Below are positions 1 through 8,900 of a stretch of DNA of 64,000 bases, piece by piece. The stretch comes from G963674835 sp963674835 (GTDB lineage Bacteria > Planctomycetota > Planctomycetia > Pirellulales > Thermoguttaceae). Location: the NCBI GenBank assembly GCA_963674835.2, contig CAXXKC010000001.1, positions 248,001 through 312,000 of the forward strand, given 5' to 3'. The translations under genes and the position numbers were made by a program. The first letter of the stretch is position 1. The number at the start of each line of letters is the position of its first letter. The notes below the pieces were generated by a model. That model worked only from the letters and a program-made list of their open reading frames with translations, had not been told where the DNA came from and did not search any database.

Positions 1-984
1 GAGATCGTTTCAGTCAAGAGGATCTGGGACCAGGCCAAGTACAACTCGTTCACCGATCTCATTCGGTTCAAGGACCGTTGGTGGTGCACGTTTCGCGAGG
101 CGGAAGCACACGGTCCAAGCTTCGGCAAGGTGCGCCTCATCGTCTCCGACGACGGCGACACCTGGACGTCTGCCGCGTTGCTGACCGAAGAGGGGATCGA
201 TCTCCGCGACCCACACCTGTCGATCACTCCCGACGGGCGCTTGATGTGTGTGATGGGCGGCTGCACGTGGACTCGCAACGTCGCGACCATACCGCCCGGC
301 CAACGGTCGCCCCTGACCCGCTCGCCCCGGATCGCCTTCTCGCCCGACGGCCGCCAGTGGACCGCTCCGAAGAAAGTGCTCGCCGAAGACCACTGGCTCT
401 GGCGTGCCACCTGGCACAAGGGCCAGGCGTGGAGCATGTCCAAGCTTGGCGAGGGCCGCGATCCCCGGCGGATCATGCTCTACACATCGACCGACGGCTT
501 GGATTGGCGATGGGTCGCCGAGCCAAGGCTCCCCGACGACACCTGGAACGGCAGCGAGACCACGCTTCGTTTCCTCCCCGACGACACCATGGTCGCCCTG
601 ACTCGACCCGAATGGATCGGAACCAGCCGCCCACCCTACTACGACTGGAAATGGACGCGAATGACCCCCAAGCGAAAGCCGGGCGATCGGACCGGCGAAA
701 TCGGCGGGCCGAACTTCATCGTCCTCCCCGACGGGTCTCTCTGGGGATCCGGGCGGCTCTATGGCGCAAGGAAGAAGACCGTGCTGGCTCGCATGACACC
801 CACAAGCTACACCCCGGTGCTCGATCTTCCCAGCGGCGGCGACAACAGCTACGCTGGCATGGTCTGGCACGACGGCCTGCTCTGGATGAGCTACTACTCG
901 TCGCACGAGGGAAAGCCGAGCATCTACCTTGCCAAGATCCGCATTCCCGCCGCCAGCAAGAGCTCCCAACCGGCCGGTCAGTGA
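1..984 (+). CDS. Sialidase-like BNR-repeat protein, 5' end missing
   Basis: The reading frame is open from the first base of the window, so the true start and any signal peptide lie outside. About 327 residues remain. Asp-box-like repeats typical of six-bladed sialidase propellers are visible (VSDDGDTWTS, FSPDGRQW, TSTDGLDWRW). The family hydrolyses or binds terminal sugars outside the cytoplasm, but many planctomycete BNR proteins have no proven sialidase activity, so the substrate is unknown. It converges on the GH36 gene from the other strand and the two stop codons overlap by a few bases (978-984), leaving no room for a separate terminator. Confidence 0.75.
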   Translation, partial: EIVSVKRIWDQAKYNSFTDLIRFKDRWWCTFREAEAHGPSFGKVRLIVSDDGDTWTSAALLTEEGIDLRDPHLSITPDGRLMCVMGGCTWTRNVATIPPGQRSPLTRSPRIAFSPDGRQWTAPKKVLAEDHWLWRATWHKGQAWSMSKLGEGRDPRRIMLYTSTDGLDWRWVAEPRLPDDTWNGSETTLRFLPDDTMVALTRPEWIGTSRPPYYDWKWTRMTPKRKPGDRTGEIGGPNFIVLPDGSLWGSGRLYGARKKTVLARMTPTSYTPVLDLPSGGDNSYAGMVWHDGLLWMSYYSSHEGKPSIYLAKIRIPAASKSSQPAGQ

Positions 985-3080
985 TCCCCGCAAATCCCGC
1001 TTCGCCGCACGAGATCCACAATGCGCACACTGTGCGCCGGCTGCTTCGGAACCCTCACCACGCCGTCGGCCAGGCTGGCCCCAATCGCGACCGACTCGGC
1101 CGCAACGTCCAACCCCTCCGAACTGTCGATGTGCGCGTCCGACAACGACAGTTGAATGTCGCAGGCCGCATCGCTCAAGTTGTACAGCGCGACACGATGC
1201 GCAGGCCGGCCATCCCCGTAGCTCACGCGATACGCCACGATCCGTCCGTCCGCGTCCCGAATCACGTATTGCGTCCGCGGCACGCGTGGGCCCTCGCCAT
1301 TCCAGAACCGCCGCACATAGGCCGCATCGTCGGCCGTCCACTGCGAGGGGAAGTCCGACGTGAGGAAGGTACCGCCAAACAGTCCGATCGTGCCGGTGAG
1401 GATCCGCTTCTCCTCGCCCGACAAACCCGAATTCTCGCTGCGCATGCTGAACACGTCCGGATCCCCTTGCCACCACACACCATTGGTGGGCGACCAGGCC
1501 AGCGACTGCCCCAGCGTTTCGCGGAGCGTGCCGTAGTTCATTCCGATGTCGCCGCCCAGACGAACGATATCGGCCTGCCCCAACGCATAGCGCACCGGGC
1601 CGCTGCAACTGTTGAGCAAGACATCCGGCCCAACCGCCTCCCGGATGAGCACCATCAGATCACGCTGCGTCTGAAACGTGGTCTTCGTCCGATCGCATGC
1701 CGCCCGCGCCGATGTGATCGGGTAGGCGAAGTCGATCTTGAAATACCGCCAGCCCTCGCCGCAGAAGTGCTTGAACAGATCGCGTATGTAATCGCGCACC
1801 TGCGGGTGGTCGACGTCGAGAAAGTACGTCCGCCCGCCCCAGTTGCCAAACGAGATCGCCGGCTCGCCGTCGGGCAACCGCTGCATCCAATCCGGGTGTT
1901 CCTTCACGATCGCGTTCGTTTCGTGAACCGCAGTCGGCGCGAGCCACAACCCCGGCACCGAACCCGTGGCCTGGATCCGCCGCGCCAGCGTGGGCCAGGC
2001 CTCTTTGAACTTCTCGTTCGGGCTCCAGTCGCCGGGCGCCACTTGATAGCCGTCGTCAAGCTGCACGGTCCGTCCGCCCGGCGGCACCGGCCAGTCGGCC
2101 AGTTCCCTCGCTGCGCGGTCCATGTCGTCGGGCGTAACGCCCGTTCCCACCTGATACCACGAGCAATAACCAACCAACGGCGCAGCCGTCTTCCGAACGC
2201 CGCATTCGGCCGCCGCAGTGTGCGTCCAAACATCCATGCCCGCCTGCCAGTCGCCGCACCACACCACGGCCTCTTCGAGCGTAACACTCGAGCCCGGCTC
2301 CACGACGATGTTGTCCAACAGCACGCCGACGTACGCCTGCGCATCCGACGACGACCCGCGGTAACCGATCTCCCCAAACGCACGGCCCGGTCCAACGAAC
2401 CCGAATCCCCAGCCGGGCGTGTTCCACTTCGCCACGAGCGCGGCGACGTCGGTCGAAACAAACCAACCGGGCTCATCGTGGATCGGCTCCGCCAGCCGAG
2501 GCCACTTCACGCCCATGCCCCCCCAGAACTGCTCAAAATCCGCGCGCGGCGAAGTCGTTGCCCTCCCCGATCGCAGACACGGCTGCTCCCGCGGCCCCAT
2601 CAGTTCGAGGAACTTCAGACCGCCCGCAACAGTCCCGTCCCAGTAATGAAATCGCGCCAGCTCGACCGGGACCTTCCCCGTGTTAACCAGCTTGCCCGAG
2701 AATCGCCACACACGATCGTCGATGAACTTGCCCACGGCGATGTCGGCCCGCAACTCACCGAACCTCACGCTCAGCGTGCGGCGTTCCGGCGTCCCTCCCA
2801 CCTTCTCCAGCGCGGCACCTCTTCCTTCGATCCACTCCTCCGCCCCTTTCGGCCGCCAGACCACCGCCGGCCGGCCGTGCACGAGGCGAAACTCGGAGCC
2901 ACTTTCAAGCGCAATCTCATCGCCCACAATGCGCACATCGATCGGATTCAGATACGCAAGGCTCGTCCTGACCGCGTCGCGCAAACCCGGAGACGCCTCT
3001 CCCGTCAGACCATTGCCGACCCCGCCACAAATCCCCAGCACAGCAGCCGCGCAGCATACGAGCATCGAGTGTCGAGTCAT
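978..3080 (-). CDS. Exported GH36-type alpha-galactosidase-like glycosidase
   Basis: A 700-residue protein with an N-terminal signal peptide (MTRHSMLVCCAAAVLGICGG). It has the GH36/melibiase layout: an N-terminal beta-sandwich, then a (beta/alpha)8 barrel. The barrel shows VQLDDGY, LWLAPT, the nucleophile motif YFKIDFAY (Asp about 450) and LGGDIG with the likely acid/base Asp about 511. It is the last gene of a leftward operon (beta-helix, UroD-like, GH36, GH36), 12 bp after the other GH36 stop. The expected reaction is retaining hydrolysis of alpha-galactosides in the periplasm. The exact substrate is not shown by the sequence; related GH36 members also act on N-acetylgalactosaminides and raffinose-type sugars. 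Confidence 0.85.
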   Translation of the reverse strand: MTRHSMLVCCAAAVLGICGGVGNGLTGEASPGLRDAVRTSLAYLNPIDVRIVGDEIALESGSEFRLVHGRPAVVWRPKGAEEWIEGRGAALEKVGGTPERRTLSVRFGELRADIAVGKFIDDRVWRFSGKLVNTGKVPVELARFHYWDGTVAGGLKFLELMGPREQPCLRSGRATTSPRADFEQFWGGMGVKWPRLAEPIHDEPGWFVSTDVAALVAKWNTPGWGFGFVGPGRAFGEIGYRGSSSDAQAYVGVLLDNIVVEPGSSVTLEEAVVWCGDWQAGMDVWTHTAAAECGVRKTAAPLVGYCSWYQVGTGVTPDDMDRAARELADWPVPPGGRTVQLDDGYQVAPGDWSPNEKFKEAWPTLARRIQATGSVPGLWLAPTAVHETNAIVKEHPDWMQRLPDGEPAISFGNWGGRTYFLDVDHPQVRDYIRDLFKHFCGEGWRYFKIDFAYPITSARAACDRTKTTFQTQRDLMVLIREAVGPDVLLNSCSGPVRYALGQADIVRLGGDIGMNYGTLRETLGQSLAWSPTNGVWWQGDPDVFSMRSENSGLSGEEKRILTGTIGLFGGTFLTSDFPSQWTADDAAYVRRFWNGEGPRVPRTQYVIRDADGRIVAYRVSYGDGRPAHRVALYNLSDAACDIQLSLSDAHIDSSEGLDVAAESVAIGASLADGVVRVPKQPAHSVRIVDLVRRSGICGDH

Positions 3081-3092
3081 TCTCAGTCTTCT

Positions 3093-5165
3093 CTAGCGTG
3101 AGGTAATCGGTCGGATGACCAGCACCGCGGCCTGGCGCCGCGCAGGCAGCGCGACCTCGATGCCCTCCGACATCAGTTCGCCGCCGCCCACCGTCTTGGG
3201 CTCCCTGCCGGCCGGAATGTGCCACGAAATCTCGTACGTTGCCTCGGCGTCGATCCCCTGCACGACGAATCGCTTCGCCGTCGCCCCGTCGTCGAGCCGG
3301 TAGACGAAAAGAAGCGCCGCCCCGCTCTCCGGGTCGTTCAGTTGCAGCGCCGCCCAGCCTTGCCGATCCGCCTTCCGCCCGGTCGGCGTCAGAAGCTCGG
3401 CGTCCGAGCGCCGGATGGCCCCACGCCACTGCTTTACGAAACCCACGTGGTCCCGCAGCCGCGCGATCGCTTCCTCGGGCAACCCCGTCAGATCGCCCCC
3501 CAACCCGAACACGCCGGGCAGCGCCGCCGCAACGATGAAATCCACCTCGGCCAGCTCGCACGGCTCCCACAGCGGCCCGCACGGAGTCAGGATCGTCGCC
3601 GGCGAGTCGGCCAGCGACTTGGTGTATCGCGGGATTGCCTGGCCGGCGGACCGCAGAACGGCCCAGCGCGTCAACTGCCCGGGCGGGAGACGCAGCAACG
3701 CGGCCTCGCCAATGCGCACGACGTCCACCGGATTGACCGTATCGCTCAGGAAATGCGCGTCGCAGTGGCTCACCGACGCCAGGTCCAAACGCATCGCCCC
3801 GCTCGAACACCCCTCAAACACCGTCTGCGGATGCTTCGCACGGATCTCGTCCAACAGTCGGTACCACGCCCGATAGTAGCCCGAAAGCTCGGCCCCCGAC
3901 AGGTCGCGCCCCAGGTCGAAATTGAAATCGACCTTCATCCACGCGAGCTGATACGCATCCACCAAACGCGAAATCTCATCTCGCAAATACTCGTACGCCG
4001 CTGCGATCGTCAGATCGATGCGGGCAAATTCCGACTCCGTCCCGCAGAACCATTCGGGATGCTCGCTCCGGATCGGCACGTTCGGTCCAAACCGCTCCGG
4101 CTCCATCCACAGTCCGAACCCCAAACCGGCGGCCCGCACCTCATCGGCAAAGCCACTCATCTCCCCACGGAAAGCCCCGTCAAGCTTCTCGCGCCAATCG
4201 CCCGCCTGGGCAAACCAGTCGCCCGCTTGTGGGCCATACCAACCCGCGTCGATCACAAACACCTCGCAGCCCACCTCCTTGGCCGCCTGCAACTGGCGGC
4301 GCAACCGCGGCACGTCGAGCACCTCGAACTGGTCGAACCACGTGTTGAACACCACCGGCAATTCCGCACGCTCCGACGCACCCGCTCGCTGCCGAAACCA
4401 CTGGTGCAACCGGGGCGCCGCCCGGCGCGGCTCGCCCCCTGGAAGCGCCTGGATGAGGATCTCCGGACACTCGGTCGCCTCGCCAGGTTCCAACCTCAAC
4501 CGAAGATCGTCCGCCGCAAGCCCCAGCGAGACCACCGCCATCGGGCACCCATCCATCACCGCCCGGGCTGCCACGTCGATCGCCCAGTTGCCGCAGGGCA
4601 GAACATGAAAAGCAACTCCGCGGTCCGAGCCAACCTCGCGAAACCCGAGATACGGCGTGCCGCCCTGCGTCGTGCGTCCCCTCACGCAGCCGAAACGCAA
4701 GCCGCCGGCGTGCAGCGGAAGCCACGCGCCCTGGTTCTCGTTGCACCACTGGCTGCTCTGCGCATACACCTCATATCGCGCCGGCGGAAACGCGAACCGC
4801 GCTTGCAGGCGAAAAACCGTCAGCGCCGCGTCGCCAACGTTGACCAACCGATCCTTGCGACTCACCACACCGGTCGACGCGCAGAACGACCAAACACTCT
4901 CCAGCCGCAACCCACCGTCGGCCGCCGTCCACACCACTCGGGCACACTGCGAGTCGAACCCGCTTTCGACCACCTTCCAGTCCGAACCCTCAAAACGACC
5001 GTCGCTCGTCACCACGATAGCCAACCCTCGGGTCATCGCCGGGCCCGTGTCTTCGCCATCGTTGCCGCAGGTCATGCCGCACAGGCGGCGCAGCCACACG
5101 CGGCCGTCCTTTTCATCGAAGAGCGTCGTATCGTCGACCGGTCCCGTATAGCTGTTTCGTTCCAT
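3093..5165 (-). CDS. GH36 alpha-galactosidase
   Basis: A 690-residue GH36 enzyme. Visible barrel motifs are FVIDAGWYG, LWMEPERFGP, the nucleophile motif WMKVDFN (Asp about 413), FEGCSSGAMRLD and HFLSDTVNP with the likely acid/base Asp about 475. These are the classical bacterial alpha-galactosidase signatures, so hydrolysis of terminal alpha-galactosides is well supported. No signal peptide is seen, so it is probably cytoplasmic, unlike its exported neighbour. The two GH36 proteins share fold but little obvious sequence, so they look like distinct subfamilies rather than a recent duplication. It lies 86 bp downstream of the UroD-like gene in the same leftward operon. Confidence 0.88.
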   Translation of the reverse strand: MERNSYTGPVDDTTLFDEKDGRVWLRRLCGMTCGNDGEDTGPAMTRGLAIVVTSDGRFEGSDWKVVESGFDSQCARVVWTAADGGLRLESVWSFCASTGVVSRKDRLVNVGDAALTVFRLQARFAFPPARYEVYAQSSQWCNENQGAWLPLHAGGLRFGCVRGRTTQGGTPYLGFREVGSDRGVAFHVLPCGNWAIDVAARAVMDGCPMAVVSLGLAADDLRLRLEPGEATECPEILIQALPGGEPRRAAPRLHQWFRQRAGASERAELPVVFNTWFDQFEVLDVPRLRRQLQAAKEVGCEVFVIDAGWYGPQAGDWFAQAGDWREKLDGAFRGEMSGFADEVRAAGLGFGLWMEPERFGPNVPIRSEHPEWFCGTESEFARIDLTIAAAYEYLRDEISRLVDAYQLAWMKVDFNFDLGRDLSGAELSGYYRAWYRLLDEIRAKHPQTVFEGCSSGAMRLDLASVSHCDAHFLSDTVNPVDVVRIGEAALLRLPPGQLTRWAVLRSAGQAIPRYTKSLADSPATILTPCGPLWEPCELAEVDFIVAAALPGVFGLGGDLTGLPEEAIARLRDHVGFVKQWRGAIRRSDAELLTPTGRKADRQGWAALQLNDPESGAALLFVYRLDDGATAKRFVVQGIDAEATYEISWHIPAGREPKTVGGGELMSEGIEVALPARRQAAVLVIRPITSR

Positions 5166-5251
5166 GTTCTTCTCGTTCTGCTAAATCCTCAAATCCGAGC
5201 CACACTCCCTCACTCCGCGGCCCCGACAGCCAATCCGGCGCCGTCGCGCCA

Positions 5252-6391
5252 TCAGGCCCAACCCCAATCCATCCGTTTCGCGTATTCATCGGCGATGTCC
5301 CGAAGCTGGCGATAGACCTCCCCGGGATCCGACTTTACCGAAACACTCACGTGCGGGACGACCACAACATCGGGCGTCATCAGTTCCATGATTTCCCGGT
5401 AAGCCTCCACGGCTTCGGCCGCATCCGTGGGAAAGTTGCCCAGGTAGACCAGCGCGCGTTTCTTCAGCACGCGTTTCATACGCGGCAAATCGTTTCGGCT
5501 GAACATATAGCTCAGATCCAGCGCGCGAATCGGCGGCTCATGGCTCATGTAGCCCTCAAGGCACGGATTCGGCCCACAATTGTGCAGTCCGCCGCCGCCA
5601 TACTCTGCAAACACCAGGTTGTGGAACGGCCGGCTGAATCGCTGGTAGGCCGACGGCGAAATATTTGCGCTGATGTCGTCCGAAACGTGCCCCTTGCACC
5701 CTTCCGGAAACCAGTACTCCGGAAAATCGGTCGTCGTAATCAGCTCCTGGCCCCCGGCCGCGTCGATTTGGGCTGCGATGGCGGCAAGAAACAGTTGCTC
5801 GATCCTGCCCAGCAAACATTCCAGGGCCTCGCCATTCTCATACATCGACGTATACAGCGTCTCGCCGCCGAGTAGATCCATGGCCACGTTCAAACCCCCG
5901 GCCATATCCAGCAACGACACGCTAATAAGCCCCTGGCCGGCCTCGGCAAACCGCCGGACGCGACGGGTCCCCTCGGCCAATTGACCGGCATCCGGCGGCG
6001 GCACGGCCAGATCGTAGGCGTCCTCCACACGCTCAAGCACCCGATGCTTCACGCCGCACGTCTGGTTCGGATCGTCCCCCCAGAACAGCTCCGCCCCGAA
6101 AGCCGTGGCCAAACACGAGCAACCGACGTCCGGGCGCACCGCCGGCACCAAATCGTTCTCCGGCACGTGCTCACAGGTGAGCTTCAGCACCGTCAGCGCC
6201 TCGGCCCATTGCTTGTCGGCGTCGAGGAACTGCTCGCGGATCGTGTACTGCGGGCTGGGGTTCTCCACGGTCACGTAGACGGGAATATGATCCAGCGGCT
6301 TTCCCGCCCACAGATCGCGCACGAGCTGCTTACGTCGGCCGATTTCGTCAGGGTCGAGGTGCAGGTCTCGTACCGAGGGGGCCTCTATCAT
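5252..6391 (-). CDS. Uroporphyrinogen decarboxylase-fold (URO-D) protein, non-haem role likely
   Basis: A 379-residue protein of the URO-D/methyltransferase TIM-barrel superfamily. It lacks the clear HemE N-terminal signature and resembles the large set of URO-D-like proteins that planctomycetes and Lentisphaerae keep beside sugar-degradation genes. The start overlaps the beta-helix stop by 4 bp (ATGA), showing translational coupling. Its sugar-locus position suggests a role in handling a methylated or carboxylated metabolite rather than haem synthesis; this is inference. A second, divergent URO-D-like gene lies at 12092-13207. Confidence 0.7.
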   Translation of the reverse strand: MIEAPSVRDLHLDPDEIGRRKQLVRDLWAGKPLDHIPVYVTVENPSPQYTIREQFLDADKQWAEALTVLKLTCEHVPENDLVPAVRPDVGCSCLATAFGAELFWGDDPNQTCGVKHRVLERVEDAYDLAVPPPDAGQLAEGTRRVRRFAEAGQGLISVSLLDMAGGLNVAMDLLGGETLYTSMYENGEALECLLGRIEQLFLAAIAAQIDAAGGQELITTTDFPEYWFPEGCKGHVSDDISANISPSAYQRFSRPFHNLVFAEYGGGGLHNCGPNPCLEGYMSHEPPIRALDLSYMFSRNDLPRMKRVLKKRALVYLGNFPTDAAEAVEAYREIMELMTPDVVVVPHVSVSVKSDPGEVYRQLRDIADEYAKRMDWGWA

Positions 6392-8259
6392 GGCGTCTTC
6401 CGCAGGTCTCGATAGGCCGGCTCAAGTCCGGCTTCCGCGACGATCTTCCGAAGCGCCTCCGGCGCACTGGGGTCGTCCGGCGCAATGCCGAAGAGATTAT
6501 CGTGGATCTTGCATTTCGGCACAATGAGGGGGCCGGCCGACACAAGCTCCGGCGCACGATACACGACATTCCCCGTGGCCTCGATCCGGGCACTCCCTTC
6601 GTCGAACCCGAGCCCGCCGTATTTTCCGCCGCTGTCGTGAATGTGGTTTCCGCGGATGATCGTGCCATTGAGGTCGCCGAGCGTGTAGATCGAGTTCCCG
6701 TCGCCCATCGTCCTCACCGCATCGTGAATATAGTTGTCCTCGATGCGGTTGTTCCTCGCTGGCGTCGGCGTGTCGTACTTGATCGGCTGTTCGTACTGCG
6801 GATTCCCGCCCGCGTCTTCCTCGCCCCACCCCCAACCGATCGAGATCCCACTGTACCGCAGCCCGCAGATCTCGTTATGCGAAATGCGCGTCCCCTCGGT
6901 GTAGCCCACGAACACGCCGGGGCAGCCGTAATAGTCCAGACCGCAATCGTGAATGTAGCAGTTCGTCACGGCGTTGTTCTTGACGATCTTCCGCGGATCG
7001 TCCGGATGGTGATCGTTCTTCAGAACGTCGCCGATCTGGATGCCCGAGCCCGCGATGTCGCAGAACGTGCAGCCCGAAACGACGTTCTCCTGCGAGCCGA
7101 ACTCGATGTCCAACCCCGCACCACCCAGATGCGAAAACACACAGCGCTCGAAGCGGATCGACTTGCCCGCGTGCACCGCCACGTTGGCGCGGCTCTTCAG
7201 GTTCTCGTTGTGCACGTTGCAGAACCCGCCCGAGCGAACGAACGAGTCCTTGCGGTGCGAATCAGTGATGAAGCCCGCCTGCACCTCGCAATGCCCGATC
7301 CGGCTGGGACGCAGCCAGTTACCATAGGCGAAACCGATTCGCTCGAAACGGATGTTCTCCACAGGCCGGTCGAGCGTCCCTCGCAGCTCGACGAGCCTCT
7401 CCAGCCCGGGCGCCATCACTTCCGCCCTGGTCATGTCTTCGCCCGGACGGGGCATGTAGTAGACCGTCTTCGCCTTGCGGTCAAGGTACCACTCGCCCGG
7501 CTCGTCGAGCAGTTCCAGCGCGTTCTCCAGGTACATGTCGGTCATGCCGCCCGGGTTGTTGTCGATCTGCACGCCTTCCTTGGTCCTTGCGTGGGTGAAG
7601 TAGGGCTGCAGCATCGTAATAACCGCGTGATCGCCGTCGCGACGGATGCTCTGAACCTTGCACCGCGTGTGGGTCCACACAACCTGGTAGCAGAACTCGA
7701 TATCCTCCGGGTTCTTCCAGTCGGCGATCCCCACGTCTGTCGTCTTGTAGCCCTCGTCCCCCAGCGACTCGAGCCCCGCCGGCACATCCCCCCGAGCCCG
7801 CGTACCGCGCCGGCCATTGATATACAACTGCCGAAAGTTCTCGACCGTCGCAGGCGCACTCCAAATCCCCTTCGCACCCTCTCGCCAGCCGACGACCCGC
7901 TTGCCTCCGCTGATCACCGGCGTCTCTCCAGCAGCCGCCTTGTAGACGACGCAGTGGCCTCCCCTGCCCGAGTCGGCCGCCTCGAACACGATCGTGCTCC
8001 CGATCGGGTACGTACCGCCGTGCAGCACCACCTCGATGTCGCCACTCATCTTCTCGATCGCCCGCAGCGCCTGCCGTGCATGGTCGATCGTCGCAAACGG
8101 CTTCGCTTCGGTGCCCGGCTGATCGTCCCTTCCCTCCGGCGACACATGGAACGTCGCCTCAACCCCGCCCAACGTAGCGGTCGACGTCAAAAGGCACCAA
8201 ACGACGGCAATAACAAACTTCGGCAGCGTCACGACACGAGGTCCTTTGCGAAAAAACAC
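6388..8259 (-). CDS. Exported right-handed beta-helix protein (polysaccharide lyase/epimerase fold)
   Basis: A 623-residue protein. After a charged N terminus it has a hydrophobic signal segment (VIAVVWCLLTSTATLGG), then FHVSPEGRDDQPGTEAKPFATIDHARQ, the usual opening of parallel beta-helix proteins. The body contains many short helix coils (RNNRIEDNYIHDA, GTIIRGNHIHDSG, SHNEICGL). The fold is used by pectate lyases, alginate epimerases and other polysaccharide enzymes acting outside the cell. No catalytic triad can be assigned by eye. It is the first gene of the leftward operon with the URO-D-like and GH36 genes, so it probably attacks the polymer whose fragments they process. Confidence 0.78.
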   Translation of the reverse strand: MFFRKGPRVVTLPKFVIAVVWCLLTSTATLGGVEATFHVSPEGRDDQPGTEAKPFATIDHARQALRAIEKMSGDIEVVLHGGTYPIGSTIVFEAADSGRGGHCVVYKAAAGETPVISGGKRVVGWREGAKGIWSAPATVENFRQLYINGRRGTRARGDVPAGLESLGDEGYKTTDVGIADWKNPEDIEFCYQVVWTHTRCKVQSIRRDGDHAVITMLQPYFTHARTKEGVQIDNNPGGMTDMYLENALELLDEPGEWYLDRKAKTVYYMPRPGEDMTRAEVMAPGLERLVELRGTLDRPVENIRFERIGFAYGNWLRPSRIGHCEVQAGFITDSHRKDSFVRSGGFCNVHNENLKSRANVAVHAGKSIRFERCVFSHLGGAGLDIEFGSQENVVSGCTFCDIAGSGIQIGDVLKNDHHPDDPRKIVKNNAVTNCYIHDCGLDYYGCPGVFVGYTEGTRISHNEICGLRYSGISIGWGWGEEDAGGNPQYEQPIKYDTPTPARNNRIEDNYIHDAVRTMGDGNSIYTLGDLNGTIIRGNHIHDSGGKYGGLGFDEGSARIEATGNVVYRAPELVSAGPLIVPKCKIHDNLFGIAPDDPSAPEALRKIVAEAGLEPAYRDLRKTP

Positions 8260-8900
8260 CCTCTAATGAGCCTTGCTCGGAGAATCTACTGAGGCCGACC
8301 AACGCGAGGTCTGAGAACACCGGCAGATGGCCCCATCCTGCGCACCGTCCATGCAAGATTCAACAAAGACCCCAACCAGCCTGCCCCCCGCCCCACCACA
8401 GTTCACGCTACCAAAGACGCCCGCCGACACCTTCTGTCCCGCCACACGGCTGGAAAAACGAGAATTCTCGAAATGAGCAATTCCTGAGAACGCCACGCAC
8501 AACCCACACACCAGAATTCGCCCCTCGGGTTGGTGGTTCTGACGCGGCGCGATTGCGCGATGCGGGCTCGTCATCTGTCGGGGCGCTCGGCGATGGACGT
8601 CGCGTCGGCAGAAGCCGACCAAGAGAAGACCGACCTTGGAGCGAGTTGGGCGTAACTGTAGCGTGTCTTTCGCTTTCGGAACCGCAGAAACGCTCTGCCG
8701 CGGACGCCGATCCATACGGCCAAGGTTCGCGGTTCGTCAACGGGAGCGCTTCAGTTCCCGGCCTGGGCCGAAACGCGTCGCAGTCCAAACATCTCAACAC
8801 TCGACGCATCGCAACCGGAATGGCCGGAGACGATTCGATCTGGCGCCGTCTGCCCGGCAGCGGTTGACTGCCGGTCGGCGGGGTGAGAGCACGTGCTTGC
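8260..8900. other. Intergenic region with one repeat copy
   Basis: No convincing gene. It separates the exported HEAT/SHD1 gene from the beta-helix gene on the same strand and holds one degenerate copy of the dispersed palindromic repeat at 8640-8708. The part next to 8260 must hold the promoter of the beta-helix operon, but no clear -35/-10 pair was recognised. Confidence 0.5.
8640..8708 (+). repeat. Dispersed palindromic repeat family 1, copy A (degenerate)
   Basis: Shares the block GGCGTAACTGTAGCGTGT, TTTCGCTTTCGGAACCGCAG with the other copies but has lost the right-hand arm. It lies downstream of the 3' end of the HEAT/SHD1 gene. Confidence 0.7.

Noticed and set aside
78..3101. A 1007-codon plus-strand open frame over the GH36 gene
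   Set aside because: Arg/Pro/His-rich composition with no domain; it is the antisense shadow of real genes with clear catalytic motifs. The same holds for long frames at 3219-5315, 6502-8292 and 59101-61170.
5252..6391. HemE, haem biosynthesis
   Set aside because: Lacks a clear HemE N-terminal signature, no other haem gene nearby, and embedded in a glycosidase operon.
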